Shown in pieces: positions 1 to 11,900 of a stretch of 64,000 nucleotides of DNA. The translations under genes and the position numbers were made by a program. Source of the DNA: Klebsormidium nitens (Eukaryota > Streptophyta > Klebsormidiophyceae > Klebsormidiales > Klebsormidiaceae); the NCBI GenBank assembly GCA_000708835.1, contig DF236951.1, forward strand, positions 186,101 to 250,100. The letters run 5' to 3'. Below the pieces are notes generated by a model. It was not told where the DNA came from. It made no database searches and saw nothing but the letters and a program-made list of their open reading frames with translations. Every line of letters starts with the position of its first letter. Positions within the stretch are counted from its first letter, which is position 1.

Positions 1-68
1 CGGCCGGCGGGATTGATGCTCTGCCGAGACACAGGACAACGCGAACGTAGCCAGGAGCCTAAGCGGCA

Positions 69-502
69 ATGGGGTTCACGTCCTGCTGCGCCGCGTGCGG
101 CCTCAAGCACGCCAGTGACCCGCTCATGGCGACAGTTGCCAGAACAAGTGGCGCCCAAGAGTCGCCGCCACCACGGGCAATACCAACGGCAAACCTTCCG
201 GCCGCGGTGCCAGCTGTCACCACTCAAGCTGCTCAGAGGAGAGTCCCAACTGATACGAGCAAAAAGGGGAGACAGTTTGGCAAGTACAGGTGTCCTCAGT
301 GCCGCAGGTTCTGGATGAGCTGTAAAGTTGGGAGGGCATGGGGCAGCAGTGTCAGGTGTGCAAAATCAATTTGCACCCCTTCGCGCTGAACGAGCTGCTG
401 AAGCGCACGGAAAAGATTGACACTACGAGAAAGCACCCTCAGCATCTGTGTGAGAAATGTAGGCTGCTTGGCTATAGCTGCCGCGATTACTGTTCAGAAT
501 GA
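69..502 (+). CDS. 3CxxC-type (ZAR1-like) zinc-finger protein, frameshifted
   Basis: The frame opening at ATG 69 (in-frame stop just before it at 60-62) encodes a short Ala/Thr/Pro-rich leader with a CCxxC cluster, then FGKYRCPQCRRFW, a CxxC zinc knuckle. At about 324-326 that frame is lost. The next frame continues with GQQCQVCK and, after about 30 residues, HLCEKCRLLGYSC, ending at stop 500-502. Three CxxC pairs plus the HxxLCxxCxxLGxxC ending are the pattern of the 3CxxC zinc finger seen in ZAR1-like RNA-binding proteins. The shift lies in TGTAAAGTT; one extra A would join the halves, with TGGGAGGGC following in the frame of the second half. No intron of sensible size explains it. It may be a sequencing error in an A run or a real lesion. 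The family call comes from the cysteine pattern; function is unknown. Confidence 0.5.
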
Positions 503-1313
503 TTCACAAGCACTGAGTGTCGATTTAAGCTGGCCAGATAGTCAAGAACGCAAGTCTGGGTGGAGAAATTGTGGAGACAGGCTCGCTGATAGGAAAACAG
601 TATATGGAGAGAAACTGGGCAGGGGAAAAGACGTAAGATCGAAAGAGATTGTCATAACGGGCAGCACGAAGATTCTGAATCGTTTCCATCCTATGTCAAG
701 GGAATGTCCACAGTCTCAATCCAGATGTCGGGTACACGCTTCGGCCACTGCCGAACAATCAGACTTCCACCTTCTAAAATTGTACAGGGTATCAAGTTCT
801 ACTTAAGAACACTTTGAGTATATCAGAATGTATTGTGGCATGCAGTATCACTGACCGGGCGATCTTCGGCCCGCAGCTTGAGGTCTTCAACTCTTGTATG
901 TACTTGTGCCAACTTGTGCCGGTGGCAGACGCGCGGTATAATATTGCAGCTGTAGGCTTCCGTGATGCGAGGGGGGGCTTCCCATGCAAAGTGAAAGCGG
1001 CCTTAATTGTATAGCAGCATAGCGGCATGCGTTTCACGACTCCAATGATCCCCCCGTATGTTTACTGCTTGCATATTGGACGCTTGGCGAGAGCTAGAAA
1101 ATTCTTCGTAATTACATATATTGACAGATATATACGCTGCAGGACACGTCAGGTATTACAACACTGAGTTTTACTCAAGGCTACTTTTGACTATGTATGG
1201 CTCCGCTCTAGCTTATCGTATCCCGTTCCAACATCCAAAAATTACTGTTACGCTAAACTACTTGATTCGCGCATTAACCCGCCCCCGGCCAGCGAGAACT
1301 CAACCGACCAAAC
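503..1313. other. intergenic, no gene seen
   Basis: Lies between the zinc-finger stop and the 3' end of the SDR gene. AT-richer than its flanks. Short open frames occur on both strands, but none carries a recognisable domain or fits splice-joined coding sequence. Probably contains the 3' UTRs of both flanking genes, which converge here. Confidence 0.5.
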
Positions 1314-4300
1314 TCAAGCTTCCACCCGACCGCTCTCCGCTATGTACTTAAGGACGGACCGCCCCTCGGGAACAGACCACCCGAGCTCTTTCTCCGCCAG
1401 CCCCGAGCTATACTGGTTGGTCAGCGAAAAGGCCCACGCCAGAAAAGGGCCCCAAACTACGGACGCCTCCTCGAACGAAACACTTTGCACCTGGGACAAG
1501 GAAAGCCGCTGCGCGATCGCCTCGGCGATCTTTTTCCCGGTCATTCCCGTGTCGTATTTGTCGCCCAGATGGAAAATGGTACCTGCAACCGAGGATCGGA
1601 CACGTGGTCAGTGCGATCTGATGGCATGGCTGGCAGAGCGTTCGCTAGCAAAGAACGTCGGGTTAATTGCTTGATGATTATCGAGGAAAAGGCGTGCTCT
1701 CAGTACCGTTTCCATTGCGCGAGTGGCTTCGAGACAAGGTCAACCGAAGCAAACGCGACGCTTTCCACTTCAGAACAAAGCGAGAATGAGTTGCGCAGAA
1801 CGCATCAAAGCCGCCTTGAGATGGTAGAATCAGGCCTCCAACCAAGCCTGTCGGCCAGAACGTACTGCTCATAACGAGACCCTTTTTAACTTGCTCTTGA
1901 GCGATGAGAGCCCTTTCATTCAAGTACTCAGCATGAACCACTAAACGCGCACCTGGCGTGAAAGGCTTCTCCACAGCCAAGACGAACGCGGCCGCCACGT
2001 CATCCACGTGCACGACGGTCGTCACGTTCGAACCTGCACCAGAAAAGTGCGACTGAATAACAAACGCTTTCTTGAACGCAAGATTCGGGCGACAGTAACG
2101 TGGACTTCGTCCTCCGAATTGCTCTCGACTCGCCCCAACATACCCCAGAAATTACGCCGAGCCGTGATGGCTCTGAAGCAGATCTGTACCTGAGTTGCAC
2201 CGCAGCGCCGGGCTGGCGACTGGAGGTCAGAGCAAACCGCACACAAAGAACAAAGAGCGCTGGGAATATTTGGACGCAGAACATTTGCCCTGGCCCGCAC
2301 CAGATCTTTCATCCAAACCGTTCTCTGTTGAGGCTTGAGGTGCCAAAGGCAGGAGTCCTCAAGCGGAAGCACGTAGTGCTTTTCGTCTCCCTTACTTCGA
2401 GTACTGGATCGTCTCCCTTTTTTCAAGTCTCCGTGCGTTCCAACCTCAAAAGATGCGGAGCTTAGAAACAAAGGCTTATCTTTCAAAAGATTCTCAAGTG
2501 CTCCGCCCACATTTCTTAAATCGAGCTACGTCAATGCTGGGCGCCTTTGTGGAGAAATATGGAACAGAGACATAGTCGTGGGGCTGACCCTCTCCAATGT
2601 AACGCGCAACCCCGTCCTTTTCCGCCGTGGCAATCTGGATGGGGATGAAGTGGCTCCCGTTGCGGCCGTACACGTGGAGAGACAGCCGCATCACTGCGCT
2701 CCGGATCCCACGGCTGGCAGCCTGCCACATAGCACCCAAACCCGTGTGAGCGACATGCGTGGGAAGGCTGGCATGCAAGGATATACAGTCAGCCAGTCCA
2801 AGCAGAAGTGCCCATCAACATACGGTATATAGATAACCCGATCCACAGAGCGAGAAGTAATGGTACGAAAGGCGTATTCGAAGTTTCTGCACACTAATGT
2901 TCTGCCGGTTTTTCTAGGTAGGAGAGACGAGCAACGAGCCACTTCTTTGATAGTGCGTCGTGTTTTGAGTGAGCAGGCTGCCAAGGTCGAAACATCTCGT
3001 GGTGAAATGGGCTGGGGAGCTCACCTGAACGCACATCTGCTCAGCGATCGCCCGTTCGGCCGCTCCCCCTCCAGGCTGGATCGCCGTGCGCTCGTCAGCA
3101 ATCATGTCGCCGGTGTCTTGAAGCACACCGGTTCCTGCAAGAGCAATGCCGGACCTGCTTTGCAAACCAGTTCCTGACTATCCGAAATAAAGATTGGGAA
3201 TCGAGAGCTCGACCGAGCTGTAATTGAGTTCCAGCAAGGACCGCTTTTGACAACGAGCAAACCAATTCTGGCGTTCTTTCATGTTCTTTCAATTTTCATC
3301 TGAACTCTAGAGTAGTTGACCTGTGAGCAAATTGATTGGTTTCGACCTAACAGTTTGTAGCATCAGTTGAACGAAAGGCAAGATCCAAAGATACGCAACA
3401 TAGCCTTCGTTTCAGCGGAGGGGCGAGCGGTCACCTGAGGTCACAACAAGCACTTTGTTGGTTCCGGCCAGGGCCTCCGTGAACGTGGCAATCACCCGCT
3501 GGTCTTGCGCGACGGCCTCGTCATATTTGTCGAAGTCGTGGATGAACGCAAGGTGGAGAACTGCAAGCAAGGAGAAAGGCTTTGAATCACACATCAATCG
3601 AGACATTGATTCCAGTCAGCTCCGAGCTTGACAACCAAGACGATGTGAAGCTACATGAAGAATAGAGAACTGAGAGAGAATGTCCAGTTCAGCTGGAGCC
3701 ATCTGGCCATTGGCGTGATGACACTGGAAAGCCACCCGACTACGTTACTGGGAAGAGGAGGACCGCATCAGCATTGGCAGCTGTCGAGTATGAGGCAGTA
3801 CTGATTGACAAAGTGATTGTGCAATCCAGAGCTCATGTCCCAAAAAAGCGGAATTATGATTGTGTTTATGCCAGTACCCGATTTGAGTTTTCGTGGCTTC
3901 TCTTCCTGACCGCAGCACAGCAAATTACGAAGTGGACCATGAGCAATGTAGTTCAACTGCAGCAGCCACATGGACACAGTACATCACACAACGAGTGCCG
4001 CTTTTGAGCTGGTCCTTATATTTCTGATCGACTCGGGGCATCACTTCAGCAGCCGGAGTGCTTCACAGTATCTCATCAGCACCGCGATTGCCCGCCCCTA
4101 TAACCTAAGTGCAGCTTCCTGCATCCTTGCTCAACGTCTGTATGTATCTAACGAAATCTGCCAGTACCATTACGCCACAAGGCCCACCGGGCTGAGTGCT
4201 TTGAGAACTTACCTGCATCCGCCTTTTTCGCCTCTGCTGCCAAAACGTCCAGAGAGAACAGGTCCCCAATCACGGGCTCCACTCCCTTCGCCCTGAGCTT

Positions 4301-4417
4301 GGCAGCAGACGCCTCGCTCCGCGCCAAGCCCCGCACCGAATGTCCCGCTTTCAGCGCAAGGTCTACCACGACGGACCCAATGTAGCCCGATGCGCCGGTA
4401 AGAAAGATGTGCACCAT
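1314..4417 (-). CDS. NAD(P)-dependent epimerase/dehydratase-like protein (atypical SDR)
   Basis: Six exons on the minus strand, all GT-AG and phase-consistent: 4417-4213, 3560-3435, 3134-3025, 2721-2589, 2033-1953, 1582-1314, giving 307 residues. The N-terminus MVHIFLTGASGYIGS is the glycine-rich TGxxGxxG dinucleotide-binding loop of a Rossmann fold. It is followed by GLARSEASAAKL (second beta strand), then LHLAFIHDFDKYDE, VTSGTG, RGIRSAVMRLSLHVYG and TTVVHVDDVAAAF. This order matches the bacterial and fungal atypical SDR group often annotated as NAD-dependent epimerase. The usual YxxxK catalytic pair is not visible: where extended SDRs have the tyrosine the protein reads GGGAAERAIAEQ. Substrate and pathway cannot be inferred. 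No transit or signal peptide is evident, so it is probably cytosolic. The start is the first ATG directly before the Rossmann motif. Confidence 0.85.
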
Positions 4418-5990
4418 TCTGGCTGCAGGCGGTGGATCAGTTGCTGAGCCTGAGTACCGCTTACACAACTTGTTGAGCTGGTTGACTAGAGTGGATTTTA
4501 GGTCAGAGCTGAGAAAATTGGCAAGGAAAGAGATTGAAGCTTAGGTTGCGGCGATCTGAGCACCCGGTGGTGGTTGGTATAAGTACTCTGCGAGAAATGC
4601 TGAAGCACGGCAGAACTCCATCGACATCGGATCAGATCGCTGTTGAGCATCGCATTGACCGTTGTTGATTGCACATGTACTTCTCTCAGCTTGTCAGAAA
4701 GAAGAAGGAAGCTCGGGCAGTCTGCACGTCAAGGCAGGGCTGACGTTCCTCGCAATCTGGAAATCTTGAAGCTCCTTTCGGGCGCTTGCAAGGAAGGTCA
4801 GGGTGTGCATGATACAGTTCTCCTGAATGACGTCATTTCTTGGTCATGTTCTCGCTTTGGATACGTACCCCGGCAAATTGGCAATGCATCGAACGGCTTA
4901 GTGCTGCCTTGATCGCGACGAACGGCCTTGGTTTGCCGCGATCGGAAGGATCCAAAAATCGGGTACGGAACTTCAGTGACTTTATTGAACATAAAGTATT
5001 CCCGGCTTACCTACCTGCATTACGTCACACGTGGGCAATGGGCATATGGCCTGGCCCCAGCCGCCCCTGGGGCCTGGGCCGCCCATGGCAGCGGCGGCCG
5101 CCGCAGCGTGCATGCGGCCAGGCGCCGGGCGCCGGGGCCTATGCTGCTATAACAGCATGTTGATCTATAGAATCTACATATCTCGTGCACCTTCTCCCTT
5201 CATTCCCGAGTTCACGAGGCAAACGCCGTTCTTGATACCTATCGTGTTTCATGTGGACATAGCTTCATCATGCCGGAGCTGCGGGAGTTATCATTTTTGA
5301 CCTCGTCACTCGAGGCTGAGGCTTGTGCAGTTAGATGCTCGCATTGTCTTTGATTTAACCTTACAAATTCCATCAACCTCCATTTCAATTTTTTGTTGCA
5401 ATCTAGTTGCTTTGCATGATGAACAAACCGGGTAAGTAGGCTATAGTGAAGATCTGTCAGAGTGGTTGCAACGAGGTTGCAACGTACGTCCAAAATACCG
5501 TCATCACTGCCGCGATACTCCTGTCTTGTCTGTCCAACCTTCAATAGGTGCTCATGTCATGCCCCCGTCATGCAAACTTGAAAGATCGTTGTGACTCTTT
5601 TTCGGGTAAGTTCGCTGCTGAATAAGAAATATATTGCACGTTCTAAGATGCTCGTCTAAGCATCAACGCGCACTTTCGTCCATTTGAGCTCTCCTGAACA
5701 AGCCCCCCTACTTTACATTACCTTCATATAGTATATACTTAACTGTCATCCAGTATTCTTGATGATGATTGTGAAACTTACTACATATCCTATCTGTGAC
5801 ACTCGCTCCGCTATAAAGGTTTCACCCTAGTTTAGCACTCGCTTTGTCTCCCCTCATCGGGACGTATTGGGTCCTCATCGGGTATTTGTCAATAACATGT
5901 GCGGGTCTTGAAGCACAGTCAGAACTTCGCCAATATAGCAACGCCGTGGGAACCATTTCCTGTCAAACGTTCTAGATATATTCACACCCG
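4418..5990. other. intergenic, with a GC-rich palindromic patch
   Basis: About 1.6 kb between the SDR start and the 3' end of the LRR gene, both minus strand, so it should hold the SDR promoter and the LRR 3' UTR. A strongly GC-rich stretch at about 5041-5150 is packed with small palindromes (GGCGCC, GCGGCCGC, GCATGC, CCATGG), possibly a CpG-island-like element. No coding sequence is supported. Confidence 0.4.
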
Positions 5991-8900
5991 TCACAGCCGG
6001 CCTGGCAAGATCTTCTTGGCCATGGGGTAAATCCGCTCCTCCAGGAACTCCTCCAGCATCTTCCACCCCCCCTCCGTGTCCTTCTGCAGCCGCGCGGCCG
6101 CGGTGTCGGGGCCAGAGTACGTCGCGGCCGCGAAGCGCGCCAGGATCTCCACGAACTCCTCCAGGATGATGCGCGAGCGCAGGTTGTGCATGTGCTGCTG
6201 CGGCATCAGCTCCGGGAAGCAGATCAGCCGCTCCACGATGGACTTCACCTGCGGAACGGAACGGACAAATGTATGACGAGGGAAAAGCCGTAGGTCCCAC
6301 AGAAAGTTCGTTAAATCAGGCAACACTGTCCGTATGCGAAGTCTGTTGGTTCTGAACGCGCCTACTTGTTTTGTCCTTGTAAACGCCTGTCGTAGAGAGA
6401 TTCCTCAGAATGACTATCACTGCAACAAAGATTTCATTGCTGTCGCACATGAGGGAGGTTGATATGAACGAACCAAAGCTGATTTACTATACGCTTTCCA
6501 CTCGGTCAGATGCCAAGACTCCTGGTCCAGCGCTCTGCAGATTGAACAGAGCTGTTGCTTTTGCATCGTCTGAATCACTCGACTCCTTGAAGAGTCTCTG
6601 TGTCTGCCCATTACGCCGACAACTGAACGAGAACCCAGGCATCCCCTCACCTTGCTCAGATTCAGCTGCGGGCTGTAGAGCCCCATCTTGTCGGCCAGGC
6701 GCATGAGGTCATTGAACGTCATGTATCCCGGCCCTTCTTCCATTCCGCCCAGTGACGTCACGCTTGCCGCGGTCGGCGCCAGCCCCTTCTTTCCCCCGGC
6801 CTTAGCTCCAGTTCCATCTAAGCCCGGACTCCGAGGCTCGACCGCCCCTTCCAGACTCTTCGAGCCAGCCCCCTTGCGCGGGGAGCCGTGCCCGGGGTTG
6901 AGGGTTTCCGACGCGGCCGCGGCTTGCTTCGCCTCTCGCTCGAACCTCGACCGCCCGCTGGCGTCGCCCGAGTGCTGACCGGAACCAGCGGAAGCGGAAC
7001 TCTCTTTCTCGCGGTCAAAGACGGGTGTCCCGTGCAGAGCCTTGGTGCGCTCAACAGAGGACCGGACCGTCGTGCTGTCACCTTCCTGGGCTGCCACGTG
7101 GGCCTCCGCCATGGCCTCCGCGTAGTCCGTACAGAAGTGGCGGAAGATCTTGAGCAGCCGGCCGCGGTGCTTGTCGGCGTAATGGCCTCCTGCGGCGATC
7201 GACACCTGTCCACGAAGACGTTCCATATGAGGGCTTTTTCTATTGTGCTCTGGATACCTTGAGGATTGGTTGACCATAAGTCTTGCTTTCAGGCTTCAAT
7301 CACGATGCGCCGATCTCATTTTTTTGACGCCTCATGCATCTCAAAGGAGTCAGACCTGGAGTCCTGGGGAGTTTTTTGTTGATTGAAACGGAGATTTGGT
7401 GCCTCGCAACGGCCAAGAACAAGGGCGGCTGGGTGACACCCGCTCCGTGTGCCTGCTTCATTCGAAAGACGTGTCCGAGAACAAAAGATGGAGTGGGCAA
7501 GCTACGTTCCGTAAATTGGGAGAATGAGAGACGGCCTAGCGCCGCCCTGCCGCACAACAATCGTAATGTCGTCAATCCCAGCCGGGTCGCCTGAGGGGAA
7601 CTCCAGTCAGAATTCTCTGGCGATAATTTCTCGATCCTCCTTGCCGGAAGAGGAGGAGCCAGGACGACAAAGGCACCGCCCGCTCACCTGCTTTTGCAGG
7701 GCGTCCCGGCTGTCCGCGCGCGCGTTCGGGCGCACCTGCTGCCGGACGCACTGCTCGAACTTCTCGGGCAGCGTCCGGAAGCCGGGGTGCAGCACCCAGC
7801 TCAGCCGACACATGGTTTCCACGAAGCTGGGGAACGAGAGCGAGGTGAAATCTGCGGCGCCGTTGTGGGGGTCTAGCGCCGCTGCTTCCTGGACCCCCTC
7901 GGGCTGGCAGTGGGCTGCCACGCGGTTGTTCTCGCACAGCGGGAGGGGGCGCGCGAGCAGCTTGCAGTCGCGCGCGAGCCGCCAGAAGAGGCGCAGGGCC
8001 AGGCGGTCCGGCGCGCTGCGGCGGAGGGTTAGGGTGGAGAAAGAGGTGTTGACTCGTGCGAGTAGACGCAAGGACTTTCCGGACTCGAGGAACGGCCGGA
8101 CATCGGTTGAGAGTGCAGAGTAATCAAGGCGGGAGACGAGATTATAATGACGCCCGATCGGAGACAAGAACGAAGTCGCAAATTGGGGTGAAGTCGGTAG
8201 AAGAGGTTTGGACATACGTCTCGCTAAGTGGGGCTTTTGAGGCCAAAATTTGTTTGGGAGGAGAGGACGCCACCTTCTCCCAAAGCCAACAACAAATAAA
8301 GGGGGGGTCGTTCGCTGCTCACCCCGACGGTTCTGGCGTCCCCCCGGCGGCGTAGAACCCGAACACTTCGCGCAGTTCGTCCTCGCTGTCGCGCACAACG
8401 AGCCGCAGGCGCGCTTTCGCCTGCTCGGGATCGCCACCGCGCGCGAGCAGATCGTGCAAGTTGTCGAGGACCGCCTCTAGTTCGGGGATGAGGGAGAAGG
8501 TGCTGGAGGCGCGGGCCAGGAGGGGGCCGCTCTCCAGGTTCTTCACCTGGAGCGAAACATTCGGGATTGAGCAAAGGAGTCTTATTGAGAGGGTTAAGGG
8601 CCGGTCTCATAGCTGACCAACATGCGGCTTCCTTTGAGTAAGTGGTATTAAGGTAGCACAAAGTCCTGGCGAAGGGAATGTTTGATATGTTGTTCTCAGG
8701 TTGGAAGGAGGACTTCTTTCGGGTTCTGGAAAGAAGGTATAGGCGTAGCTCACCCTCAAGAAGAAAGACTTTACCCGTACGTAGAATCGAAGAAGTTGAC
8801 CGAATCAGGAAAATTCGAAAGAACAAACACGCAAGGGAAGCAAAGATTGAGAACAGACGAGCAGGCCTCGTCCAAGCGACGCAGTTTGTCTTGTTACCGG

Positions 8901-11900
8901 GCCCAGCTTTGTCAATGTGGGTCATATAAAGAAAGGAGGCACAGTGCAGCCATTCCTTGCCGCGCACAGGTCGTTGGCGGCCTCAGTGGTTCCTGGCGAA
9001 GGTCTTTGTCAGATTAGGCAAATCCCGAACATCGACAACACAGGCGCATCCGGCTTCGATTCCATACCTTGAGGTAAAGGGTCCTCTTGGGCGGTGCGTA
9101 CCGGTCCCGCTCCAGCAGCAGGAGCTCCATGACGCTCTGAAAGCCGCGCCGCGCTGCGGCGTCCAGTGAAAAGCTGCACGCGCGCAGGTAATTCAGGGCT
9201 GCCTCGTTGTGCAAGGAGAGGTTCGACGCGGCCTCCTGGGAACATTGAGAAAGACGCGATTAGCTAAAGGAGCGAACAACGAAAAATCGCAGGCATAGGC
9301 GCCGGGGCGTCTAGTGAAAAGCTGCACGCGCACGTATAACTCAAGGCTGCCTCGTTGTGCATGGAGAGCTTTGACGCGGCCTCCTGGAAAAAGTGTTGAA
9401 AAGATGGGGTCGGCTAAACAAGTGATCAACGCCGAAACGCAGGCGTGGAAGCTCAGCCTTGACGAGTTTCATTGATGCGAAAAGTGGCGCTTGTGCCAAG
9501 CCGGATTGCTTGTCAAGCTCCGGGTCGAAGGATGCTGCTCCTTGATTGCAAAAGCGCGTTTGTTGAGACGTTGCCCGCCTTCGTATTTCGTGACTCCTTT
9601 GATTCACTAAGCGGCCTGGCTTATAGGAAGGGGCAACAATGCGCGCTGGAAGTTCACATGCAAGTACAGCTACAATACGAACCGGCTGATCGGTGGCGAC
9701 AAGTCTTGACATGGGACCGTTCGCTGTGCTTAAAGCATCATGCTTGAACTACAAAGAGAAGCCACCGGACGGAGAGCCAGTAGCCTTTCATAGGTTGAAT
9801 TTGAGCCCCAGTCTCTAATTACAAAACGCAATGTCGCCAAGTTAAATACCAATATTCCGATCTCTGCACTCCAGCAAAGACGTCGGGCGGCCGCCTCACC
9901 GCGGCTAGCTGCAGCGCCTCCAGGTCCTTCGGGTTATCCCGCGCCCTTTTCTGCGCGCGCGTGTGCTCCTCCCGCAGCTCCTGCAACCGCGTCCCCTGCA
10001 GAATCACGCCCAGTTCGGACAGTGCAGATTTCCGACCTTCGACTCCATCCGCGGGCACTTGTCCGGCGTCCGTTCCGTCCGACGGGGACTTTGTGGCGTC
10101 CGCTCCGTCCGAAGGAGGCCTACCGGCTTCCGTTCCTTCCGAAGCCGGCTTTTTGGCGTCCGTTCCGTTTAAAGGCGGCTTTCCGGGGTTCAGTCTGTCC
10201 GAAAGTCGCTTTTCCAAGTCTGTCACTCTCGAAACGTGCTTTCCTGCGTCCGTTCCGTCTCCGACGGCTTTTCCCGGCAGACCAGGCTTCCGCATTCCCG
10301 CTCTGTCCGCTCCGTTCGTAGGAGACGTTCCGACGTCCGAGCCTATCCCCCTGTCTTGTAAAGCCTTCGGTAGAGCCTCCCCCGTGTCCTGCTTGGCTGC
10401 TTTTTCCGAACCGCTTGCCGTCGGCTTTTGATCGGCGGACTCACTGCTTATTGCATCTTTGCCAGGCTGCTCGCTTGTATTAGCGAAGGACTGCACAGCA
10501 GCGATAAGCTCCGCTTGTAAGTGCGCCGCTTCTGTTTCAGGGAGCTGTACTGGGCCGTCGACGTTGATCTGCGACGGGTAACGGCTGATCCGTGACTGCT
10601 TGCGCGAGGCTGCAGGAAAGGAGAAACCCGGTTTTCAGCTGAGCCTCAAAGCTATTAGGCCTGCTGCTTTCCGCATGAGCATGTCCAGGCATGTCTTGAG
10701 CTCGATAAGATTCATGCTTCGACTTCTGCGTAACCCCTCGGACTCGTGGGCCGCATGTGCTGAGTAAAGTTCAAGCCTTTTGTGTTTTTCAGTGGCTGAC
10801 AGATCTATAATTTCGTTTCTTCGAGTTTTGCAAGTTTAGACAGCTCGATCCAGGAACACGGCTGTCCCAGACAAGTCATGAAAGCATGGGACTTCAGACA
10901 CAGTCTATCACCCTGCGACCATGCTTCGTTGGATCTTATCACCAAAGTGGTAGATTCTGTCGGAACCCCTCAGACGGTCAATCTTTGACGGCGAACACTC
11001 ACAGTCAACCTCAAAGCTTGCGTCCACCTCCCCATCGAAGTCGAGCGCGTACTCCTCGTCTCCGGCGCGGCCATGCGCGCTCTTCCTGAATGCGATCTTG
11101 CACGAGCTCTTGTTGGCGGCAAACGCCTGGACCGTCGAGCAAAATCACCGTCAGCAGAGCTTAAGCCATATGGAGCGTTTGATGCTGACGAGATCAAGAG
11201 CTGGAAGCGAGCAGAAAAGCGACCATAAAAACCCAAAAACCCGAAAACCCGCAAAAGTGCAAGCGTAGTTTCATAGTCACGAATCGTGGGAATAGCGTCC
11301 TGGCAGCGCAGGCAAAGTCTACAGATCAGCTTAGAAAGCTCTGCGTTCGTTTGTCGGCACTCCGCGGCTATTTTCTCTTTGCTGCAAACCTGCGTCTTTG
11401 AATTTTCAAGGACTTATACGTTAGGTAATATCTCATAAGTAACTGACGCGCTTGCCTGCACGAGCCCCTTTGCTGCTGCTCCGTCCATGACCAGTGTCTC
11501 CAGGGTCCTGCACTGCGTCATTGCTGACGCCAGCGCCCCCAGGCTGCCCTCGTCGAAGCGGCAGTCCGTCAGGTCCAGCGTCCTGAGGCCCGTGTTTCCG
11601 CCCAGCGCGGCGCAAAACGCGGCGCCGCTGTCGCCTAGCAAGATTCCGGAAGACACGTCCAGGACCTGGGAAGAATAGAAGCAGTGGGTTCGAGTCTATC
11701 GCTTTTTTGAGACCGCGAGAGAGAATGTTTACGTATGTTGCTTACGTCCGGATATCGAGTTTTCCAATCAACGCTAGGGGCGTCCTGGTGGCTGCGGAGT
11801 CGAGCTCTGGCGTTGTAATTCCTGAAGATGCTCGATGCAACCATCAGGATATACAAAGCAATGGGGCTCTTTTGTGTAATAAATGGTTCCTCATAGCCGG

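Noticed and set aside
7607-8437. A 276-codon minus-strand frame taken as one protein
   Set aside because: Only 8015-7688 fits the LRR-gene exon chain by phase and splice sites; the N-terminal third is intron and the previous exon read in another frame.
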